In this document: positions 23,236 through 37,523 of the stretch, piece after piece
Numbering within the stretch: position 1 is the stretch's first letter
Layout of the letters: the number at the start of each line of letters is the position of its first letter
Notes under the pieces: model-generated
Told to the model about the DNA's origin: nothing
Database searches by the model: none
The model's input: the letters and a program-made list of their open reading frames with translations, nothing else
Assembly: GCF_000002995.4 (NCBI RefSeq)
Contig: NW_025062477.1
Location: 8,280,649 to 8,344,648 of the forward strand
Length of the DNA: 64,000 nucleotides
Reading direction: 5' to 3'
Origin: Brugia malayi
Lineage: Eukaryota; Nematoda; Chromadorea; Rhabditida; Onchocercidae
Position numbers and translations under genes: made by a program

Positions 23236-26200
23236 AAGCTTCCCTTCCAGCCCTGCAATTCGAAATTGATTGGTACATTTCGCCCGTCCCTATTCCGATG
23301 AAAACGTGCTTTTCTACTTTTGCAAAACAGTGCCAAGGAGGAAGGAAGATAAAAAGATATTCTGTGAGATCGTTGATTGGTTATTATATGACAATTACCA
23401 ATTTTGCAACATTTATCTCATCAAGCTATGCTTCGATGAATCCTTCCCAATTCTCGTGATTGCTTTAATTTTGAAAGCATTGCCTTCATCTTGTACTCAT
23501 TACGAATAATATCTGCACTGGCCGGCTTTGCTGCTTCTACATTCTTCCTCTCATATTAACCCTATTAAACCCTCGATATAACTTACTGACAAAGACTTCA
23601 GCCTTTCTTCGACTTCTGCGCTGTTGTCCAACTCTGCGTTATATGCAATATCTTACTTGCTCTGCAAATCGTCCTCACGAACTCATGCTTATATAACATC
23701 TTTACTTAAGTTTGCGAAACCTCAAAATAATGCTTTCCAGCTTCTTTGTAACCAGGAATTGATTCACTCGCGCAATTTTCCAACCTTGTACACTTACTGC
23801 TACCAATAACAAGAATTTTGAGAACATGAAGAGAGCTTAAAGAGATAAAGCAAATGTTCTATAAAGCACTACGAGAACTATAAAAAGGTTAGTAGTGAAG
23901 CGAATCGGCAGAGAAACGACAACTTTTTGCTTGAGGAAATGACTAAATCTATTCCGCCTTCTTCCTCTTGTTCTAACCGAATTATGCATAACACATTAAA
24001 GATTTTTCTTCAAGCATCTGGAAATTAACAACTTACTATTTGCACAACTATTTCAGTAAACAGTCAAACATAAACAGCGTACGCTTGAGCACTACCGTCC
24101 AAGAAAAACAGCATGGCAGCACTCTAATCGATTGCTCCGGCAGTTTGTTGCATTCAGTTCGAATTAATACTTTTTGAATTCCAAATAAGCCTCAATCTGC
24201 AACTTCGCATCTCATTGTAATCAACTTTTTTTAAGTTTCGCGAAATCTAAAACTGAGAGTCGGAAAAATATACACGAATACATTCGTAAAGATAAGGAAA
24301 TGAACACGATGCTAGTAAATGTTAAAGTGATCTAAGAACAATAAATAATTATTTTAATTGAGAGATGAAGTTTATTTTGTAATTGCTGGTATGGAAATTT
24401 TTGAAAATTCATAAAAGTGAAGGAAAAATTTAAACATGACAAAAAATTTTTGTGAACATTCGAGATCTATATGCTCTAGTTCACCCGACAATTCAGTGGC
24501 AGGTTGATAGAGGAATTTGAGGCACTTTCGATGAATAAATAAAATCCATAAAAGTCTCCACATTTTCATTTGGATTTCAAGAAAAAAGGACAACAGCATC
24601 CAAAATTGGCATATTTTGCGTTCAAGTCTATGCCAATTATGTTCAACATTTATTTAATTAATTATTCTGTCTTGTTCCTCGTCATCATCCACACATCAAG
24701 CGCATCCGAAAATTTTTTGAGAAAAGCTGAATTCAAACATTTAATTTGGAAATTAAAATGAGACATATTTAAGCACTTCAGTGAACAAAATAATTATCCC
24801 ATAGGAAGTAGAGCACACCAGCAAGTATTTCACATTCGACTTGCCAAAACCATTAAGGATGCCAAGTTCTTAGTGGACTGTTTCCATTCTAAGCTACAAT
24901 TAGAAAAGAAAATATCTCACTGAAGTCAGTCTGATTCTTTTTTACCTATACTATGCGCACACTTTCATATTGTCCTTCTTTTCGAGCATGCACCACTATA
25001 GTTCTTCAACATGCACACATGATATTTCCTCTATCTGATGGCCTTTATCTTTATCGATGTTTATAATAGTTCCTCCACTAACTCTCTATACCACAGTATT
25101 TCGGGAAACTAATAAAAATTTTCGTCGAAAAAAGATCATATGTTATCAGTCATATCACGTCTTCTTAGCTTTAACGAATTCATGCAGATTTTTAGCCCAT
25201 TTTGTGTTTGTAGTTGTTCATTATTTTCATTATGTTGTTCCCACTACACTAGCCATTTGTCTTATGTTGTGCATTTCTCTGGAGATCAGAATTATAAAAT
25301 ACCTTTCAAATATCTAGTTATCCCAATAAAGAACCATCTTCGTTCTAAACATCCGGAATTAAGTGGCATCAAAAATAAATGATGAAAATAAACTGTTGTG
25401 CAGACTTCAGCTCAAAGCACTCTACGAACGCAGGTTGCTATAAACTTGAATGGAATTTAACGGAGTTACAAAAAAAGACAAAAATTAGTATTAGTTGTCG
25501 TGCTTACTGCTTAAAATTCAAATTTTTAGTTTCCCGCCTTCGAAACCGGAAGAGCTTTGACAAGTGCAGGATACTGCAGGCTACCTCGTGATCATGCTTC
25601 GCAAATTTTTTGATTTTCAGAAAGAGGAAGATGCGGAACTTCTAAGGTAGGTAAAGGTATAAGTTTAATGGAAGCAAAATTTAGAAAAAGTGGATTTATT
25701 CATAATGTTGAAAAGGTACCAATTCTTTTTCTTCCCTGCTTGTAAAGTAAACTGGCACTCTTGATTTTACGATGTTTAAATTTAGCAACGAGAACGACTT
25801 GCTTTCAGGATATTCTTGAATCAAGACATATTGCTTCATTTTAAATCTGGTAAAATCTACAAGTGCTATGAATAAAAGATTGTAGAAGAGCACAAAGTAG
25901 GGAATAAAGATGAGAAAGATGACAATGAATTCTAGTTGCAATTTCAATAACTGAACAAAGACTATAAAAAGTTCTTCTCGTCTTTCATAATTTAATTAAC
26001 TGCTACAGTGTGCAACTTTATGGCTTTCATGGATTATCGATATCAGTCAATGAATAATTTTAACATGACTGATAGAAACAGAATTATTTTCGGCCTTTAC
26101 ACAACAACGATCACTGTTAGTGTCACGCATAACAAGTTGGGTGGATTATGGAAATAGGGATGATTACGGTTGTGCAAACGGCAACGGATAACCGGTTAGA

Positions 26201-26866
26201 ATTAAGATACTAATGGGTCATCGGAAATCCGTAATGGTATCTGTCAATATTCAACTATTTGAGTGATATTAAATTCTAGCCATTCAGTGATTGTTTTAAA
26301 TTTGATTTCAAAAGGAATTGCATTCCACTGTACTGCACAGAAAATTAACAAAAAGGATAAAAGGATATTAAACTTCAACCAGTTATCACACTTATTGATT
26401 AACTGGAAACTGTTAATTAAGACACAAGTAAGAGGTTGTTCCGCTGCAATAAGTGGGCATTTTCAAACAACGAAGACGGTCTTAAGGTAGATGAGGGAGT
26501 GATAGAAGGAAGGGTATACATAGTTCTCTGGACATTTCCGAGGGATATGGAAAGGGGCGGTAGGAGGTGGTGGGTGATTTTCCCTCTATTGTTGGGAAGT
26601 AAGTGGGGTTTCTGTGGTTTTGGTTTGCGCTTACGTGTTTCGCTTTAGTGAATTACTTTACTTACTGCGGGGGGTGTTGAGCTGCCTTTTTCACCGGTCT
26701 CTCATGGAATTGGCCAGTAAGTCCACTCAACACTGGTGAGCTAACATGCAGATGCAAGATGCAAGTTGAAAGTGTAAGTGCTAAAATATTTGCTATAAAA
26801 TTCGTCTTTTTTTTTGAGCTGTCGAGATTTTTTCGAAGCTTTTTAGTTTGTTGCTGCAATAGCAAA
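23236..26866. other. Intergenic region between pcbd-1 and pabp-2
   Basis: About 3.6 kb of AT-rich DNA, acting as upstream flank for both divergent genes. Small exon-like pieces (for example 25616-25647, TTTTCAG acceptor and AG/GTAGGT donor encoding KEEDAELL) have no recognisable partners. GC content rises from about 26460 to 26720, with G-rich runs, just upstream of pabp-2, consistent with a promoter or 5' UTR. Confidence 0.45.
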
Positions 26867-28459
26867 ATGGCGACTGGAACGCCAGCAGATGAGGGTGATA
26901 TTCGCATTGAGGAAGACGATATATTAGATAATGGTAGTGATCTGCTCACTTCCACAGATCATATGAGCGAAGATCCAGTAAGTTTGGTTAAAGTTCCATC
27001 AGTATTTTTACGCTTTCTACAGCATAGCATCGATGTATTTTCAATTCTAATCGACATTTATTGTCCTCTTTTGTTATTGCTCAAGCCGTACTTTAGTAAA
27101 TGAACAACAAGTAAGTATAAGTAGTTGATTGTAAGCTAAGCAATCTATCAAGCTGTTGTTGTTGGCTCCGTTAATGGTGTTTAGTTGTTTATTGATGAGA
27201 TGCCAGGACTCTCCCTAAAAATTTTTGCGTCGACATCTCATAAGTAGTTTGTTTCAGATTATCTTTATGTTTAACATATGTATTTCAGGATATGGAGGCG
27301 CTAACGAATCGCATGAAAGAAATTGAGGAGGAAGCTCAATTAATACGCCAAATGCAAAGTGATGTTGAGAAACAAATGAATATGAGTACTGGCAGTAATA
27401 CTTCCCAAAGCGTTGCTTCAATTGAAGATAAAATTGAAGCAGATAGCAGATCTGTTTATGTGGGGAACGTATGCACTTATATTTTCATTTTGTAATCTTT
27501 AATGTTATACCACTGTTAATTTTTTTAAGGGAAACTGGTTTTGTATGAGATTTAATCTTATGTATTGTCTCAGGTTGATTATTGTTCGACTGCGGAGGAA
27601 TTAGAAGCTCATTTTCATGGATGTGGTTCCGTAAATAGAGTAACAATCTTGACAGATAAATTCACAGGCCATCCAAAAGGGTATGCTTGTTTCATATCTC
27701 GTATTAGTCAGTCTTGAATTATATAGATTTTTTATAGATTTTATACATTTTTTTATAGATATAGATTTTTTGGGAAATTTTTTATCCAAAAATATGTGAT
27801 GACTTAAATTTTATTGAATTAGACTTTTTAGTCACTTCCGGAAATACAAGAGTGTTTTGATCAATTCACATTCTGTTACAACATAATATTTTTCTTTCTC
27901 TGTATTTGAGTAAACGTCAACCATGTTTTTAGGTTCGCTTATATTGAATTTGCTGATAAAGAAGCTGTTCAGACTGCTCTAGCTCTTGATGAATCATTGT
28001 TTCGAGGCCGGCAGATCAAAGCTAGTTTTTGCTCAGTATTCATTATGAATAGTAGATGGTGTATTTTTCTCCCTGTTCTCGAATTTAATGTTGATTAGTT
28101 TTTAGGTTTGTGCCAAGCGAACGAATCGGCCTGGTGTAAGTACCACAAATCGACCACCTCGCGCACGTGGCCGTGGAGGCGCGCGTGTAATCGTGAAATA
28201 CATCTACGCCGGTTATCGGGCTAGGCGACCGCCAAGGTAATATTTAGTAGCTGTTATAGTTTGTAAGCAAATTTGCAGTTGTGAAATTTGCAGATGCAGA
28301 TTTCATTACTCAAATCTTTCAGTGTAGTTTGGTTGCTTGTTTTGTACTGACATTTAAAATATTAGTAATTTTTTGACAAAATTCGTTTTAAATTCAATTT
28401 TTTTTAAATATATATCTTTGGTTTATTATAGGCGTCGTGGAGTTTTCGCGCCATACTAA
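26867..28459 (+). CDS. pabp-2: Nuclear poly(A)-binding protein (PABPN1 type)
   Basis: Six exons (26867-26977, 27289-27468, 27574-27680, 27933-28020, 28106-28236, 28432-28459) encode 214 residues. Order: acidic N-terminus (about 1-37); coiled coil with [14 protein letters not shown] (about 38-65); one RRM (about 90-167) with RNP2 SVYVGN and RNP1 KGFAYIEF, then LFRGRQIKV; and an Arg-rich tail ending in APY. This is the PABPN1 layout; the polyalanine tract of vertebrates is absent. The protein binds growing poly(A) tails in the nucleus, stimulates poly(A) polymerase and sets tail length. The fourth intron starts with GC (28021) instead of GT; no GT in the right phase is available. Start ATG chosen because the acidic N-terminus begins there. 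Confidence 0.96.
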
Positions 28460-31400
28460 ATATAGGTCGATGTTGTCTGAATGAGCAGAAAAAACATCGA
28501 GTCATACCAATGTTTGAATTTGGCGTGTAGGATTTAGTGACGTGTTTTCGTTACAATTTGCTACCCATATTTTCCACACTTTGTTCGTTTGTTGTATTTT
28601 ATGAATTAGCTGTTTCTGTTTTCGAGATTTTACTTTTGAATCAGTTTTGAGAGATCCAAATGAACTCTGGTATGGTTTTAGATTGGAGCTAATGGAAAAC
28701 TACTTCGATCTTTATAATACATAAAGTGCAGGTTATTTGACCTGATTTAGTGGTAGCGAAATACATAAATGCTCCCGAGGTGCTATTTTGGATTCAGAAA
28801 ACTAAATTCCTCAATTTAAAACTTAAGTGATTTGGATTATTAGTAATGCTTCACTTTTTTTTCTTTGTTTTGGAAGCTAAGAAGTACAAGATTTTTTGAT
28901 TATAATTGGCAGCTCTATCTTTTATTTTTCAATAAAAACCATTACCTGGTTTCTTTATTGTAATACACACCTCATTTCTACCAACACCACAATCTACGGT
29001 TTTGTATTGGTCGGTTTTAATTTAGGCTATTATGCTAATGATTTTTTGTCATTGTTTTTATGAGAGAAAGGTTCCTTTTCTAATCTAAGGGTTTCAGTTT
29101 TCTTAAATTGTCTTCGTTCTTTTTGCAGTTTTGATAATTCTTTTACTTTTTATTGTCATATTTCGCCAGCTCTTATTGTCTAACAAATTGACCGTGGCCA
29201 TTGTTATTGTTGTATGAGAATGTGGATGGTTTAAATCAAGTTTGCTTCATTTTACTCGAAAAAAAAAAAATCTCTCAAGCATAAATATTACGCACGCAAA
29301 ATCTCTTATTTTTCTTTAGAGTCAGAAGAAAGTAACTTATACTCTTTTGGTAATATTTAAAGGCGAATTTTTGACAACACGTTTTATAAACTCTGAAGAA
29401 GCTTTTATTTCTCCAAGCTTTTTGTTCAAACTGTTTTTCAATATTTGTCATAAAACAGTTATTTTAGGGGCAAGGGCGTTAACGAATCATTTGAAATGAT
29501 AGTTTTTTTTTTCTGAATTGTTTTCTCAAATTTTTATTGGATTAGAACTTCCTGCTTGAAGCTCGTGCGGTTGAAGTACCGATTAGATCAAATAATGTGC
29601 ACGGCTTCCACTTTTTTAGGTGATAGGAGTCATCTTACTAGATCTTTTATTCGTCTTTCTGGATGATATCTTAAATCTTGGGGAACGTCTCATAGCATTA
29701 AAATTTAGTTTGGGAAATCAGATGCACTCACATAGAAAAAGATCCTTTGCTGGGAGTTTTTTCACAGGGTCTAAGATTGACTTATGGTTTTTTTAATACC
29801 AACATATACCGGTATTTTTTATAATTGCTCTTTCTCGTCATTAAATTTCTCTTAAACGACTAGAGTTTATGATGTGTCTCGAGACAGGTGAGGAATGTTG
29901 CATTAAATTTTATAAAAAATTTCTTTTGCTTTCAAGAAGTCTTTTTTCAATAATTAATCATGTCCGAGAGTGCGATTGCTGCTGATTTCTAGGATGAACA
30001 GAAATGGGGTAAACCTTATTTTTTTCCTGTAGAAGTTTTCTGCAATAAAATCTAAGGTTGAAAGTATTTGGCTTGAAATTGCCTTTACTCTTTATCTCAC
30101 ATTCATTAATTCTAGCACTGACAATTCAAGAAGATTTTTACATGTGTTAAAATCATAAAAAGCCGTCTATATCGCGGACATTACATCGTGGTGATGTTCT
30201 AATTGTTGCTATTCCAAAAAAGTCTGTCAAAAAACACAAGAATTCTTGCCCAACTGACCATAAAACTTAAGTGTTAATATCAGAAAACATTAGAGAAAAT
30301 TCACACATAAAATTATCATATTGCTCATTACTAAAACACAGTTAACTTAAACAAGTTAATGGGTTATATTTTACATCATTTACAATGAAATGAATTTTTC
30401 TTAATGAAGATTTGAAGTTTTTCATTGTCAGTTAACTCTTTACAATTCTCTTGTATACAATTCTCCCAGCAGACGTTTCTTACGAGATCGTTCACTGTTA
30501 CAAAAATGATCCCGAAATATTTTTGAATATTAGCTGAATAATTTCAACAAGATGATAATTTTATTGTCGTCAACAATTTGAAGTATGGTTACTGGAATGT
30601 CTGCTCTTCATTTTTATTGTTTTCTGAATTTTGCCCATTTTTAAACTTATAAACAGTTTTCAATCATTTCCTCTTCGAATTTCTCACTTCAGACATTGTT
30701 CTAGTCAAAATTCTGGTCGGATATAGTGATTGTAATCTCGTTCTTCAAATTGCTATCAGTCATTATTTGCATTTAAATTCAAGGCTATTAATTTTTAGAT
30801 AAATATCCTAGTTCTACATAAACTGCAGTTGAAAATCCAACTCTAACATCATTACGAGAAACTCTAATTTCGAACATGGCAGTAATAACTTCAGTCACAA
30901 ATTCGATGGTTTAAAGTTATGGTTCAAATATTTTAATCCAAATTTTGATCTCATTTCTTGCTTTTAGAGAATCCAATTCTAGGTTTATTGGCTACCAGGG
31001 TGTGATCCCGAATTTTTTACCAAGTAAAGTTAAAATCTTCAACAGCGTAATCTCGATATAGGTTTCAATTTCATCAGTTTTATGCGTTTTGTTCATCTTT
31101 GCTCTTCTCTAACTCATCTTATTATTTTCCAAAGCTTTAATTTCAGATATATTGATCGTTCAGTCTTAAATTCCTAATATGCCACATCTGAAAATCTAAT
31201 TTTAGGTTTTTTTTCTTTTTTCTTTTTCTTTCTTTTTTTTTTTTTTTTTTTTTTTTTTAATAAAATAACTTATCTAGTTGAAGTATAAAATAATTTTTGA
31301 TCAAATATTTAATTTTAAATTTGCTGTCACCAATATCTTTCCCTTCATATGATAATTATTGAACATTGCAAGCCTTTCTTCATCGCTAATCAAAACTTCA

Positions 31401-33923
31401 ATTGCTTTACCGTTAGAAAAAACATTGCTTTCAGGAATCTGACAGTAGAAATTTGAGCTTCACTTCTCTTTTTTAATTTTTGGTCGACTATATTTGATTT
31501 TTTTCCAGTATATTATCGATTTTTTCTCGAAATATTGACTTTTCGTTCCTTATATGCTTCACTTTATTCCCATTTAGCTTAATCTTTTCAACTTTAATTT
31601 ATTCGCTTTAATAACTTTGTGCTTAGCATTTCTTTCAATATTCCTATAAAAAAGATGCCTGCAAAGCCTTGCAAAGAACCAGTTAAGTACACTTAGTAAT
31701 AGCAAACTGCATAATCCTCATTTGATTGCAATCAGTCATTTAATAGTATTCCTGTAGGCAGCTGTCAAAAATCATTTTCTGTTGCGGAAAAATGAAATCA
31801 GATTAATTATAAATCTCAAAGAATGATTGTTAGCAATGTTAACAAACACTGTTTTGTAATAAGAAATCAGTGAGTCAAACTTAACAATGACCAAGTTTTG
31901 GGCTACATATTATGATGGAGCACACACCTAACGCAAACTTTCAATGAAGTTTACCAGGAATTTCCAGTATCTTAGTGAACATCTAAGATAAGAGAAATCT
32001 GAAAGTTTTAGATAGTAAAGAACCGAAACCCTTGCTAAGAATGTTTGTTTTATGAAATTGGTGCATACATTATGCCTTAATGCTTCTAGCAAGAAAATAA
32101 AACGACATACTTGAATATAGTCAGTGCATACATGTTATTCCTGAGTTTCCAATGAAATTACGCAGTAATTGAATGCATGAGAACATATTTTGAAAGACTT
32201 AATAATCTGGAACAAAATTCTTTCTTATACTGTCTGATAAAATTTGAGGTGTGAAATACAAATAAAAATGTGAAACCCAACTCACTAAAAAGCTAAGGCT
32301 CCAAACAAATTTAAACATCCAGTATATCATAAAGGTTTAATTTTCAACTTCTCTCATTTTCAAAGTTGATTTCCTTGTTGTTTGATCCCGACTTACACAT
32401 ATTTTTAGAAAAATATTCACTTAGATTGATTGAAATTGCTAAACAAGCTAAATTTATCTTCTTAGCTTTCAATTAGAAAAGATTTAAAATCTTTTGTCCC
32501 AATTGTCAAAACTGATGCTACTCAATTGTGGTCATATATGGAATAAAATTTATAGGTCTTAAACTCTTTGAAAATTGCAGCTTATTAATCTTATTAATCA
32601 GCAATCCGAATCTGGCTGGTCCTGCACTCTCTAATGCAGTATCTTCGCGAGCTTTTCGAAAATTCTGGGCCAGTTGCATGATTTCAATAATTTCCATTAA
32701 CCAATAGAAAAGTTTATCACTGATAAACATTCTATTAGGACAAAAAAACTTTCCATTTCATTAACAAATCTCAGTAGTCAGTTATCGCAGAATTATCCTG
32801 AGCCAAAAAAATAGTCATTGCCCAGGAATTTTTTCCTACCTGATCGGTTTATCTATCTGCTGAATTATAGTTCAGCTAGTCGATGACAGTGAGGGTTACA
32901 GTTCGAACTGATTCGACTTCATTTTCTAAATTGAAGAGTACACGTTGAGTTATTCTCTCAGTACAGTCTTGTTTCCCTCAGTCTTTTAAAAGTCACCGTA
33001 ATCAGTCAGCCATTACTTGCTTGCCTAATAAATAGAAAACTCAACTAAAATGATTAATATCCAGTCTCTCAACAAACATGATAAATTCAGGATTATATTT
33101 CTAGCACAGGTTCTGATGTTCTACATGTACGACCTGGTAGAGCACTGAAATTTCCTTGTTTCCGCTACTGAAATATTCACTAAATTATTTTGCAATTAAT
33201 CGTTATTTTGTAGTCTCAAGATTTCTCGATGACGACTGTCAGACCTTTCTTTAAATTTACTCAACTAGTTAAGATTGCATAATTTTATGACTTGATATGT
33301 AATAATGAATGAAACAATGTCATACACCGAACAAGTAATTCGCAAAGAACAACATTTAATCTAAAATACAGATTTGATAAGGACTTCATCGCATTTACTA
33401 AATTTGTATAGGAACTTTATGAAATACTACCTCGTAAATTTAATCTTCATAGAATTCCCAAAATACCATTCTGGGTGATTTCCGCAAAGTTCAATTCAAT
33501 CTGAAACATTACAAAAGGAAATTAATATTTAGGCCATGAAGGTCTTCTATGCCTGGCCACACTGAAACATAGTAATGAAGATGAAATTGGATAATAGAAT
33601 TTATGAAATGGATCAGAAAAATCAAGCACTTATGGTTATTGATTCAATCTTTATACTTTTTATTTCAGCAAATGAGAGATACGTGAAGTGAGTTGACCAT
33701 CTGAATCAATAATTAGCAGCCAGAACATTAAAGTCAATATGCCACACCACAAACAATTACTTCGGCGTCTGTCTATTCGATTGAAAGAGGAATAAGAAAA
33801 CCATTAATGAATTTATCGTTCAGAAATTAAACGTTTGGTGAAATACAGGAAAAGGTATAAGAAGTGAGTAATGAAGAATGACTGTGATTCTCTTCAAACG
33901 AATAAATTTCAAAAAGATTTCAA
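28460..33923. other. Gene-poor AT-rich stretch
   Basis: Begins with the pabp-2 3' UTR. No confident gene. One exon-like segment on the plus strand at 29547-29621 (GATTAG acceptor, AG/GTGATA donor) encodes NFLLEARAVEVPIR and continues open to the donor, but no partner exons were found. A minus-strand open stretch at 32518-32730 has protein-like composition without splice sites. A long T-rich tract lies at about 31208-31258. Confidence 0.4.
28931..28936 (+). terminator. Candidate poly(A) signal of pabp-2
   Basis: AATAAA about 470 nt after the stop codon, the first clear hexamer downstream. Confidence 0.45.
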
Positions 33924-34932
33924 TGAATGGACCGATCAGTCGAATGCTTGAAATTGCGCCTTTGCCTGACATTGGTCTCGTGGAGAATATGTTCACGAGT
34001 GAGCGTACAATTTCTGTGAGCGCTTCCCGAAACAGTTGTGTGGGTGGGTAGATGACTGAGATGTTGGGCAGTAGTGTGGTCGATGGTTGGGCAGGCAGGG
34101 AGGTTGCTTCCTATTTTGGAGTATTCAGTCAGCATGTGTAGAGGGAATGATGTGATGTAGTGTTTCAGATGATACTTTGTTCTCATCTAATTGTTTATAT
34201 TTAGTGTAAAGCTTACATTGGGTCTCCATGTTTGTATCGATGAACATAAGGTTGAGTTATGGCTATTTATCATTTTTAAGAAAACATTTTGACTCCTTAA
34301 GGATTTTATGAGCATTCAGTCTTCTGAGTTTAATTATGAACAATCTGATATTGGTGAAGTAGGATACAGTGGACATCTTCAGATTGCCATGGTTTTGGAT
34401 TGTTTTTTAAAATTTGTTTTTAAAAAAAAGTTGATTTCAGTAATTGCGGAAAATGTATTGTTTACAATGGCTAATTCCCGTGCTGCTTATACCTAAACAT
34501 TGGCTCCATCCAACGTTCATTATTGACCAGGCTCTCTTCATGTGGTTTTATGTTGTTGGGTTTTTTATGGAAAGAAGGTTTGTTTTGTCAGCTTTTTACT
34601 AATCTGAACCATAAAACTTAAGGAAATAGCATTAAAGATCATAACCGCCGTCAGCGACCAGCAATGTTATTTATTCTTTTCTCCAGAAGTGCGTAGAGAT
34701 TCGACGGCATTAATGAAAAAAGCATTTTCTGTTAATTTAGGGTGAATAAATTAGTAGCCTATTGGTGAAAGGTTAGGTAAATAGAATGGATGAGGCGAAG
34801 TTTCCGATTGATCTAAATTTTAAATCGTTAATTATCTAAAACATTGTTAGGCGACATTGTAGAGAAGATCTATATTGTTCTTGTTATCTATTGCACGACA
34901 GAGCTATTGCAGTTAAGCACAGTTCTGAGATA
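33924..34932 (+). CDS. Hypothetical small protein, tentative four-exon model
   Basis: Tentative exons: 33924-34040 (ATG start, MNGPISRMLEIAPLPD, donor GTGGGT), 34303-34354 (CCTTAAG acceptor, contains SSEFNYEQSDI), 34687-34740 (CTCCAG acceptor, GG/GTGAAT donor, contains RRDSTALMKKAF) and 34851-34932 (TTAG acceptor, ends ATA TAA). Phases agree along this path and would give about 100 residues. The region is GC-richer than its surroundings. No domain, signal peptide or membrane segment is apparent, and I do not recognise the family. It may be a real small gene, part of a larger one, or a chance chain of open pieces. Confidence 0.28.
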
Positions 34933-37523
34933 TAATGGTTTCTAAGGTATAATGGGATCTAAATGATGGCAATAAACCATTAATGCTCGTCATAATCTTA
35001 TGCTGGAAGTTTAACTTTGGCAAATATTTTACAACTTATCCATTCAGCTGTTATGTCGGTCTTCATGCTTCTTCATGATATTATGATACAACCGAAGTTT
35101 ATATCTCACTGAGAAATGGTGGAATGAGTTTTACTATAATAAGGAAAGATAATATTTCAGAATGATTTTTTTTCTTGATTTCGGCTAAATTATGAGAACT
35201 CGTTTACAAAGCTTTTCAGACTGGATGATCTTGATAACTTGTGTATTGTAAGAATCAGCTTCAGCAGTTATTTCCTTTGGGTTTGGGTAGTGGCACTTCT
35301 TCCTTATCTTCATTTTCAAAAGCGTTCGGTGATTTCTTGAATTACGAGCTGTGGCTATATATACTATATTGATAAGTAGTTCCTGGACCAAATACGTTGC
35401 TGATATTGTGAATTGCTTCCCAGCTTGATCTTTAACTCATTTAAAGAGTCATTCCAGTTTTTGCTGATTATATGAATTTGTTCTTTGATTCTTAAGTTTT
35501 ATTTGTTTTTAAAATATGTTTTTGTATTATAAATCTCATTCAGCGTTATACATCATGGAATGGAAGCTCATTATCCTGTTTAAAAATACCTCATTGAAAT
35601 TCGTATCATCTAGAAAAGTGTTGATAAAAGTCTTACTACCTTCATTTTAATACTCAGAAGTTGCGAACTGAAAATAATTATTTGATTCTGGACAATATTG
35701 GTTAAGAATTTCATAATTTACTTAATTCAATAGCGAGCTTTCCGATGGACGTTTATTTTTCATTTCAGGCCTTGCTATATATGCTCCATAATATTTTTTA
35801 CGGCTGTTGGATTATTATGTTGGAGTGATAGTGATTCTTGCATATTTTGGCCCTCCTGTGATACCGTTTTCAATGGAGAAATGTGCGCATATGTGCGCGA
35901 GAAAAGGCAATGGCTCTCGTAAAGTAAGAAAATTAATTGGAAAAAAGTCACTTCTGTATCTTGTTCTTTATTTTTGTGACGGGTGCTTTTGCTATTGATT
36001 GGAGCACTTGAATAGTTTATTTCATGTAATGCAAACTCACGAAACGAAACAGTTTTCACTATTCTTGTCCGTGGGATAATATTCCAATACCTTAAAGAAT
36101 TAGATTCGGTTTTTGCCGTAAATTACCTGAGAACTACTTTAAAATGCCTTAAGATATTAGGTTCGATTATTTTCTAGCTGTTAAATATACAAAATAGCAG
36201 TTTTATTATTTATTGAGAATTTCATCCATATCCTTCTTTGCTGGTCAGATGAGTTTCCGGGTGCGAAACGTAAAACTTCGTTGTAAATTTAAAAAATCTA
36301 ATTTTTTATCATCAATAGTCCAGAACTCAGAAACCTTTTCTTCGTATTCTTTCTGTTATTAAGCTTTTGTTTTGCTTGTGCTTTACGTTGTACATTTCTC
36401 TGACCTTATATGCGGATTTTTTTTTCGACCTGATACACCGTATCACAATTCGTTTGATGTTAAAATCAAAAAAAAAAAAAAAAAAAAGAAAATATTGACA
36501 ATAGGATTGTACGTTTGCGGTAAATATTATAATCAATTTGGGAAGATAGCAGTGCGTTTCTACGAAAATTTATTACTTTTTAATTCGAAATAACAATTTG
36601 GTGCTGAACACTAATGACAAAGAAGGAAAAAAAGAAAACAGATGAGCAATGAAGTGGAGACGGAGAACTTGGGATTTCTCAACAATAGAAGCTAAAAGCA
36701 GCTGATGAAAAGTATTTTTAAAACTGCCAATTAAACAAGGAGCTGCAAACACTGCAGAATTAATCAAAATGAATAGATCACATACATGAACAGATAACAA
36801 CTTCTGAGACATTTAAATTCCAAATAAAAAATGAACCACATAAAGTCTTTCCTTCAACTACCTCGTAAAATATATAAAATTTAGTTTTACTGTTCTGCAA
36901 AGAATTTCTTTACTACGATGATACACCAACTGTGATAAAAAAATCTAATAATTGATTACAAATTACCTCTGTTTATCTCTACATGACATTTTTAAAACGG
37001 CTTTTCCGCAATTTTTTTATTGCTGTTTTTTTTTTTTTTTTCATGTCCATTGACAAAAAGTGCAGCCAAATTTCCACATCTGGCATAAGGTAAAATATTG
37101 TTCCTCATATTATACAAAGTAAGAGAAGGTAGTACATTTGAAAACTTTGAATTATTCCTGTTTCCTGAAATATTCACTTTAAAATGGAACGTGAAATAAA
37201 AAATCAAGATATGTGAGAAGCCAAAACTTAAGTGCAAGAGATAAAGCGAATCGACAGTGCATCTAATCTAATCCTAACAAGGTGGTGGAAATACAATAAA
37301 TTGTCAAGACAACGGAAAGGAAAAGGTAAAGCAGCAAAGGAAGGAAAAGGAGAAGTTCGCTTTGCCACAAAATATCCGTAAAATACAAAATTTGTTCAGA
37401 ATTTAAGAAAATTTAAGAATACGATGCTCAAAGCTTTATGGCTAACTTAAAAGCTATAAATGATACGTATTTTACATAAACGCTGATGATAATGATATTT
37501 GGGATATGGTATGTTCGCTCAGA
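34933..37523. other. Intergenic, no supported gene
   Basis: AT-rich sequence with homopolymer A/T tracts (for example the poly-A at 36470-36487). The right end is the 3' flank of the minus-strand dynein light chain. Open frames here are short and without flanking splice signals that I can support. Confidence 0.5.

Noticed and set aside
33920..34186. Minus-strand 88-codon ORF
   Set aside because: Antisense to a better plus-strand open frame with splice sites; translation is His/Thr-rich without a family match.
36372..36593. ORF containing a poly-lysine run
   Set aside because: Produced by a poly-A tract at 36470-36487; no flanking coding evidence.
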